The notes under the pieces were generated by a model, which was not told the origin of the DNA, did not search any database, and saw nothing but the letters and a program-made list of their open reading frames with translations. DNA of 64,000 bases from Polytrichum commune. Taxonomy: Eukaryota; Streptophyta; Polytrichopsida; Polytrichales; Polytrichaceae. The stretch covers positions 18,664,001 through 18,728,000 of the forward strand of contig OX485804.1 in NCBI GenBank assembly GCA_950295325.1, in the 5' to 3' direction. Both the position numbers and the translations under genes were made by a program. Positions 57,690 through 64,000 of the stretch are shown here, piece by piece. The first letter of the stretch is position 1; each line of letters starts with the position of its first letter.

Positions 57690-60600
57690 GTATCTGCACC
57701 AGTGTCCAGGGAGAATTTCGGGAAAATCAGTCGAGATCTTTCGGCTTTACATCACCATTTAGACTCCTAAAATTATCGGTGATCTGCCTAAAGTCTTAAA
57801 CCCAGACCCGGTGATTTCTCAAACTCTACCGGCCCATCTGTAAGTAGCGGTTGGATCTCCCCGGTTGCAGGAAGCCACTGGATTCAACCCACATAATTCA
57901 TCTGTTAAACCCCAAACCCCACACCCCAATTGGTGACCAAGTCAGGAATTTTAGACTTCGATTCAAATTGTTGAATTACTCTAAACACTGCACTCATTAT
58001 TGTGCGGCGCAAAATTATGAAATTTCCACCATATAATATTTAGTAGAGCTAGAATATGTGGTTGGACATTACTTTCGAACCCATATATTTTTAATTGCTA
58101 TGATCATCGATTGTATGATGTCATATGCAATGTCAATGCACATGTTGACACATATTCTTGAGGAAGATAGGTAGGTAGGTTAATATCGTTGCTTAGTCAA
58201 GCACCTTGAATGATTTGAGGTTATAAGACGGCCACAGGAGACTATATGAGCCCTTTTGAGCTGAGGTTTGTTGTACTTTCCTAGTCCTGTGACTTATTTT
58301 GATTTCATTATATACAGTCAGTAGCCCGTGTGGCACTCTGACCAAATTTTGGTATCCTTCACAACATCTGGATACAATTATTGAATGTCAAGTAGAAATT
58401 CAGATCCCATATTTTTCATTTCAACTCTGTGTAGGCCTATGTCAAAATGTTTGGTGGTCACGTTATTGATTAATTTCCTCAACTTGGATGTCGATTCCAG
58501 CTCAGCATTATAGTCTTGGTTATTACCGTACTCTTGAAAAAACTCCATGTCGAAGATATAACCCTTCACATTTGCATTTCAGGGACTCCTTAACCACGGT
58601 GTCTCCTCGTCCTTTTGTGCCAGGATGGTAGTCTTACCAGGTTGTATAATCCAAAGGAATGAGTGGATGTTTACCAGGAAATTGTCAATGTTTACCTGGA
58701 ATTAATTTTCATGGTATCTTAGCGCAGGAAGCAAAACCATGGTTTCATCTCCACAAAATTGTTTGATTGTGATGTTTTTTTGCAAGGTGCTGCAAACATG
58801 TTTAGATTGATACTTACATGAGAAAGGGCAGTTAGGCTTGTGCATTGCTAGACTACGAAATTTCTGTGATCATTTCTGTTATATTATACTCCCATCATCC
58901 CTATCAGGTTTTTAGTATGGATTTGTAAACCACTGTCTATACTGTCCAAACCTTAAGTTTATGAAAGTTACTACGAAGGCAGTCAAGTTTTTTGAATGCT
59001 TGGATTACCATACACAAAGAGTGTTGTTGGGCTATTAACTGGCATTTTAGGTTGCCCTACTAAGATGGGTGGGCCAAGCTCACCTTGCATAAGCCTGGGA
59101 TTTAGAGCAACAGGTCCCATGCACATACTGTATTTTAAATCTTAATATTCTCACAAAGTTTTCGAGGTGGAAAAGCATGTCTCAAAAGTTACATTCAATA
59201 CATGCTTTGGTAGATGACAACCTTATGAGCTTATAATAGAAAGTCTTCTCAAAGAAGGATCAAACCCATGGGTTCATCCCTCTGTGAGGGACTTTATGGA
59301 TAATTATAGTATGTGTTGATGTTCTCTGAGAGCCTACAATTGGAAATATGTACTAGAAAACATTGTCAAGGTGTTTATTGGCTCTGCACTAGAGTACAAC
59401 TCTCAATTTGCCTTTTTTGCCTACCAATAAGTTCATCTATAAATGATTGTATGTGGATGAATGTGGAAACCACACTAATATATGTAGTTAAGTTGCCCCA
59501 CACTATTCCACACTATTTGGAAGATTCATTACCACAATAACAAATACCAATGATTAATTTTTTTCTATGGTTGCTACATGAGTGAATAAAAGTTTTTTGT
59601 GATTTGATTTTGACCCAAGGTAATTTGCAAAGGCAACCTAGTTGCACAATACCAATGTAGAAAGTTTATAGTAGTTTGATAAGATTCTTGTGCATGCCAA
59701 GATCTTTTTTCCTTTTGAAGTGTTTGAATGCTTTGGATGCGAGGTGTAACATCAGTAGGTCTTTGTTAAAAACTTTTGTTATTATTGTACTGTCAACATC
59801 CTTGAACCTAGTTGATGTACTACCACATCACCAATTTACACATTATCAACTCCTTCAATGGTCCATTGTTAGCTGCATCATCTCTTCATAGGTACATAGG
59901 AATTGTTTAGATCAAATTCTAATTCACGATTGATGAACTCAAGTGCACCCATAGTGGGTCTGGTTTCACTCTCTCCATATACCAATGCCAATTGTTCCAA
60001 TGAGGTAATAAATTTTAGGATTCAATGTTGAGGTTTGTCAATTTAATCCAAGTTATAAGCTTTCATAGGCTCACTTTCATCAAAAATTAATACTTACCAA
60101 ACTGAATTCATTGAAGAGGGGGCAAAATCCTCATAAATTCTCTTAAAAATTAACAATTCACTTTTACTAGTACATTCTTTGGAATTTTTTTGGGGGGCAA
60201 CTCTCTTTTAACACAGATCGAGCATGGATTGTGGAACCAAAGTTAAGTCCACTCATGGCATACCACCAAAGGCATACATGGAATTATAAATGAGAAGAAC
60301 TACACACGTTGTCACCCACCTTAACATACTAAGCATCGCAACAACTCTCAACCCAATCATCAATTTGCATGCACTTTTACTCTCCTAAATAGTCAAAAAC
60401 CTAGTACCTCCATCATCATAAGAAACAAGACTTCTTGAATCACAATGAGGTGCGTTTGTGTTGTAAGGTAGATGAGGCTAATCAGTGAGCTTCCTTAATC
60501 GGACACCTATTTTAGGTTCCCAATTGACAGTACAGTTTTTCTTATTTGGTGGGTGAATTATACATGGTGATTTAGTTGCCACTTTGATGATATTTCGGTT

Positions 60601-61638
60601 AGTCACCTTTGCAAAAATAAAACTACAGTCCACATGTTCCAAAATTAGGAGTGCTATCCACCAAGCTATAATACACCTGATTTTTGCTAAACTGAAGAGA
60701 CAATTGCCAATTTGACTAGAGTTGTCCAATTTGTTTGTGAAATGAGATATTATACAACTTGATAATCAAAGGTTCACCTCACTTGATTATCAGTGTTAGA
60801 ACTAAATTAAGATTCAAACTAAGTTACCCATCAGATAGTTACAGACAAAATAAACTTGATCAAGGGATTGAAGCAGAATGCATAATTTGGTGGGAGTGGG
60901 AGCAAGAAAGTAGGAGATACGCAAGTTAGTAATGCTTACTCTGGAATGACATTCACAACTACACTAAATGTGACATAATTGAGGAATTTGGATTTAATTA
61001 GGACATTGATTACCCATACCCCCAAATTTTGGCCAATGATTAAAACATAGACTTAACAATCAGTTTACGTTATTATGACCAGATGACCATTATTAACTGA
61101 CAAACCAGCCAGAACCATGTGAAAATATAGACTTATTTGGAGGCGACAAAAAGCCATCACCAAATTGAACAAAGTAACTTTCACCAACAATTAAGCATAC
61201 AACAATATACCATTTCACTCACCACCATTGTCTACTTTGCAATCAAATGATGGCACTGTGCACAGGTTAGAAGCCAAAAATTGGTAAGTACTACTTGAAG
61301 AACGCTGAGGAATAATTCAATTTTTTTTTAAATAAAAAACCTGTGTATCATGAAGCATTTTCAGCTTGTATTGGAGCAACATTGGATTGTAGCACCCGCT
61401 TTAGTATATAGCCAGACACAGAGGCAGTCTCAATAATAAGTGAGACGACGTTTGAAAAGATGCAGTGTAACATCTGCAACTGATAAAGTGAGAAACTGGC
61501 ACTGGTAGACTCGACAGGTAATGAACATGTGCAAAGTGCATTCTTACCTAAAGTATGCTTGCGTAAGTGCATTCTTGCAATCTAACGTCATTAGAATTAA
61601 GGAACTGATCAAGAATACCTGTGATAGAGGGGATATCG
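57690..61638. other. Intergenic between the 145 aa gene and AUG5
   Basis: About 4 kb of AT-rich sequence. The right end should include the AUG5 3' UTR. Only the dispersed repeat at 60467-60690 was recognised. Confidence 0.4.
60467..60690 (+). repeat. Dispersed repeat, copy 2
   Basis: Diverged copy of 18413-18650, in the same orientation, 42 kb away. Shared order: GTAGATGAGGCTAAT, ATACATGGTGATTTA, GATGATATTTCGGTTAGTCA, TTAGGAGTGCTA. Confidence 0.6.
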
Positions 61639-64000
61639 TTACAAGAGTTGCTTTTCGTAGAAGGCTGTTTGAAGCTGCTTAACGAGAGCCAGCCAAGCAC
61701 CAACATTTTGGCCATCAACCGTGACCCAGTCGACCACAGAAGCTGCCGGCTGTTCCCACCACTCATCAACCTAACCACCAGAAGAAAAAAACGTCACGTG
61801 AACAACTGCCACCTCAGATATTCCAACACCCTTGACAGAACCGCTGCCAAACAATTCCGACTTAGGTGGTCCAAGGTTGTACATTCACTAAATTCTGAGG
61901 CAATTCTTTATCAACTTCATGCAGTGTTGGGTAATGTCCAAGATATTGGGTCCTGAACCTCCTACAAGCAAGACCAATATTCATGTTCTGTTAGAGCTGC
62001 TTAACGAGGAATCCGCCACTATAAGCATCTATATAAGACAATTCCATTACAAGAGCTTTGACCAACTCACCAGGCCACGTACACGCTTGCAATCATCCAA
62101 GCATCGTTGAGCTTCTTGAACTGCACCTTTGAGCTCAGGAAGCCACACATCGAGGGCTATTTTCTCTTGCACGGCTGCTTTTTCAGCACATTGTGCCACA
62201 CTCCTGATGGTCATGCACATCAAGGAGTTATTATTATTCCCACCATTAGGAACAAAAGTTTCTGCTGGAGTAGACAATCAATAGTTCGCATGACCACCAC
62301 TGATATACACATAGAAGTTTGTCATTCATTACCTCTCGTAATCTGGTATTGATGCGTTGGCAGTGTCCAACAATCCACGCCCACTTTTCAGTAGGTCCTT
62401 TAGAGTCTGCACTTGGTTCACTGCTTTGGCGAGATCCTCTATCAAATTGGCTGAAGTCCCACCAGGCCGAAGAAATAGCCGTAAGGAGTCCACAACTTGT
62501 GCAAGCCCCGCATCTCCAGCATCTCCACCTGCATGACATGGCACATGTATAAATGGAGTTAACTTATGGAAAAATCATGATATTCTCAGGTTGGCACCAG
62601 CCCGATTAAGTATAGACATTAAAAGCCCCTCCAGGAGTAGACAAATAATCAAGAAGTTCTCTCTGTGTAAGAAAACTAGTGAAGCATATTCAGACGATTA
62701 TATATCATGATGGCTTGCTTTCTGTATGGCAAGAGGTAATCAACGTTTTCAAGGAGACGGCACAACGACAAAAACGTCATTAGCAACAATCATGTGTTAA
62801 TATACCAGACGAAGACTGAATGACATTGGAGATGCGGCAGATGGATGGTATTGCAGAGGGATCTCCGCTTGCTGCTCTTGCGGACAGTAAATCTGCACTC
62901 TTTTCAGCAGCTGTAAGAGCTTCAGATCCTGCGGTTGCACTGACTGCCGATGTCTCCAGTAGACCCTGTTCACAACAGTGAAAAGTACTTCAAACGAACA
63001 ATTAAGTTGGTGGTGCTACTGCTTTATTAGCCAATTGCAACGCTGTGCCAGAGGCACCAACACATTGACAAGATCCTAAACCCTACACCTTGAATGATAG
63101 ACAAGTACCTTGGAGGAAGCTGGCATCATGTACAGGCGACTATCGGGGCTCCGTTGAAAAGCAGAAACTTCTCTCTCTACGAGGTCACGGGCTGCATTTG
63201 TCTTGTTTTGTAGAGACTCGGAAATAGGAATGATTGTATTAGCTGAATGCTCCCGGGAAATCCTTGTGTGATGCTCCCAAGCTGCTGCCGCTGCCTGTGT
63301 AACAAGCGGGCCGTAAATGATATGTGTTTGATTTCTTTATTCTCTGCCAGATTTTGGTCGTACGGGGTGATGCTATTGTAAAGAGAGGCATAGTGGATAA
63401 GATGGGCGCAATAGGTTAGAAACACCGACAAGCACATTCACAAATATGAGCCCATGATGATGAAGATGTATCAACATCTATATTATTTTGTCAAATCTCT
63501 TGGTCTTGAGCAAGAAGTACCATGTTTGCCCGAAGCAGTGCGGTATAGATAGCTTCCAACTCCATACGCCGCGAATCGAACTCCTCGATCCTTTTCCACT
63601 TCTGTCGAAGTGCCTCCTCTGCCTTCCTCCTTTCCTCACACATCTTATTTAAGCGCTGAACCTCTAATGTAAGAGTATTTACACTGGCTCTTGTTCCTGC
63701 CAGCTCCCTATCCTTGGCCCAGACCTCCAACTGCACATGGTTCGAAACTGTAAATCAACTTCTTGCTCATGACCATCTCACTCATTGAGTTAACATCTAA
63801 GTGCCTTCATCAATGAACAAGAAAAGGACTCTCTACATACCTAACCCCCCAACTTATACCTTTTCAGTGGCGTATCATCGTCAGCACCAACTAACCATCA
63901 AAACCACGTGGCGGATAAACATCCAAAGCTTGTGTCCTTGCATACTATGTAGGCGTACAGATTCATGGAGGCACGTTGTCTCACCTCATATTGCCGCAGT
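61639..64000 (-). CDS. AUG5: Augmin subunit 5 (AUG5), C-terminal part
   Basis: A subunit of the plant augmin complex, which recruits gamma-tubulin to existing microtubules during spindle and phragmoplast assembly. Exons in the window: 64000-63985 (partial), 63730-63521, 63294-63109, 62965-62806, 62528-62333, 62203-62071, 61770-61639. Phases agree and encode 343 residues to the stop. The known plant protein is near 796 aa, so more than half lies beyond the right edge. Landmarks are the charged coiled coil ending [15 protein letters not shown], then [41 protein letters not shown] and [20 protein letters not shown], then [13 protein letters not shown]. It ends FYEKQLL. No disruptions were seen. 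Confidence 0.94.

Noticed and set aside
61348-61572. Hydrophobic minus-strand frame considered as a further AUG5 exon
   Set aside because: The preceding exon reaches a stop at 61639-61641 at the place where I recall AUG5 ending, and the splice phases to this frame do not match.

Overview
The window is nuclear DNA of a land plant. Coding sequence is split by GT-AG introns, and the recognisable proteins are plant housekeeping genes: VPS34, AXR1, AUG5 and an F-box/Sel1 protein. Miniature inverted-repeat transposons, tandem repeats and microsatellites fill most of the rest. Nothing bacterial, viral or organellar was seen. The gene content does not fix the species. Low gene density and many small DNA transposons would suit a non-flowering plant as well as a flowering one.

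Layout. 0-3.8 kb: intergenic, with two MITEs. 3.8-10.0 kb, minus: a complete 17-exon class III phosphatidylinositol 3-kinase (VPS34, 812 aa). 10-26 kb: gene-poor repeat country with several TIR elements, including a self-inverted pair at 20.4-22.6 kb. 26.4-33.3 kb, plus: a six-exon F-box/Sel1-repeat protein; its 2.7 kb first intron is mostly two tandem-repeat arrays, and its last intron holds a MITE. 33-39.7 kb: intergenic, with a pogo-like deletion derivative at 37.3-38.0 kb. 39.7-45.9 kb, plus: a complete 14-exon AXR1 (520 aa), with a tandem array in intron 1 and nested MITEs in intron 12. 47.8-49.0 kb, minus: a three-exon small secreted protein (139 aa). 50.1-52.2 kb: a triple-nested transposon. 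55.3-57.7 kb, plus: a second three-exon small protein (145 aa). 61.6-64.0 kb, minus: the C-terminal part of augmin subunit 5 (AUG5), which runs off the right edge.

The four recognised genes do not form one pathway. They act in endosomal/autophagic lipid signalling, ubiquitin-ligase substrate choice, NEDD8 activation (which powers cullin ligases such as SCF) and microtubule nucleation. The most novel-looking signal is the pair of small proteins. They have the same three-exon, phase 1/phase 0 layout, a hydrophobic N-terminus, and a shared C-terminal block: R-x-[LV]-P-I-G-x-P-x-P-P, then RR[VI], then PPP and SPPP. I do not recognise this family. A second theme is local tandem duplication inside introns and gene flanks.

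All exon boundaries were placed by eye, using frame continuity, splice consensus and remembered family sequences. No alignment was run.
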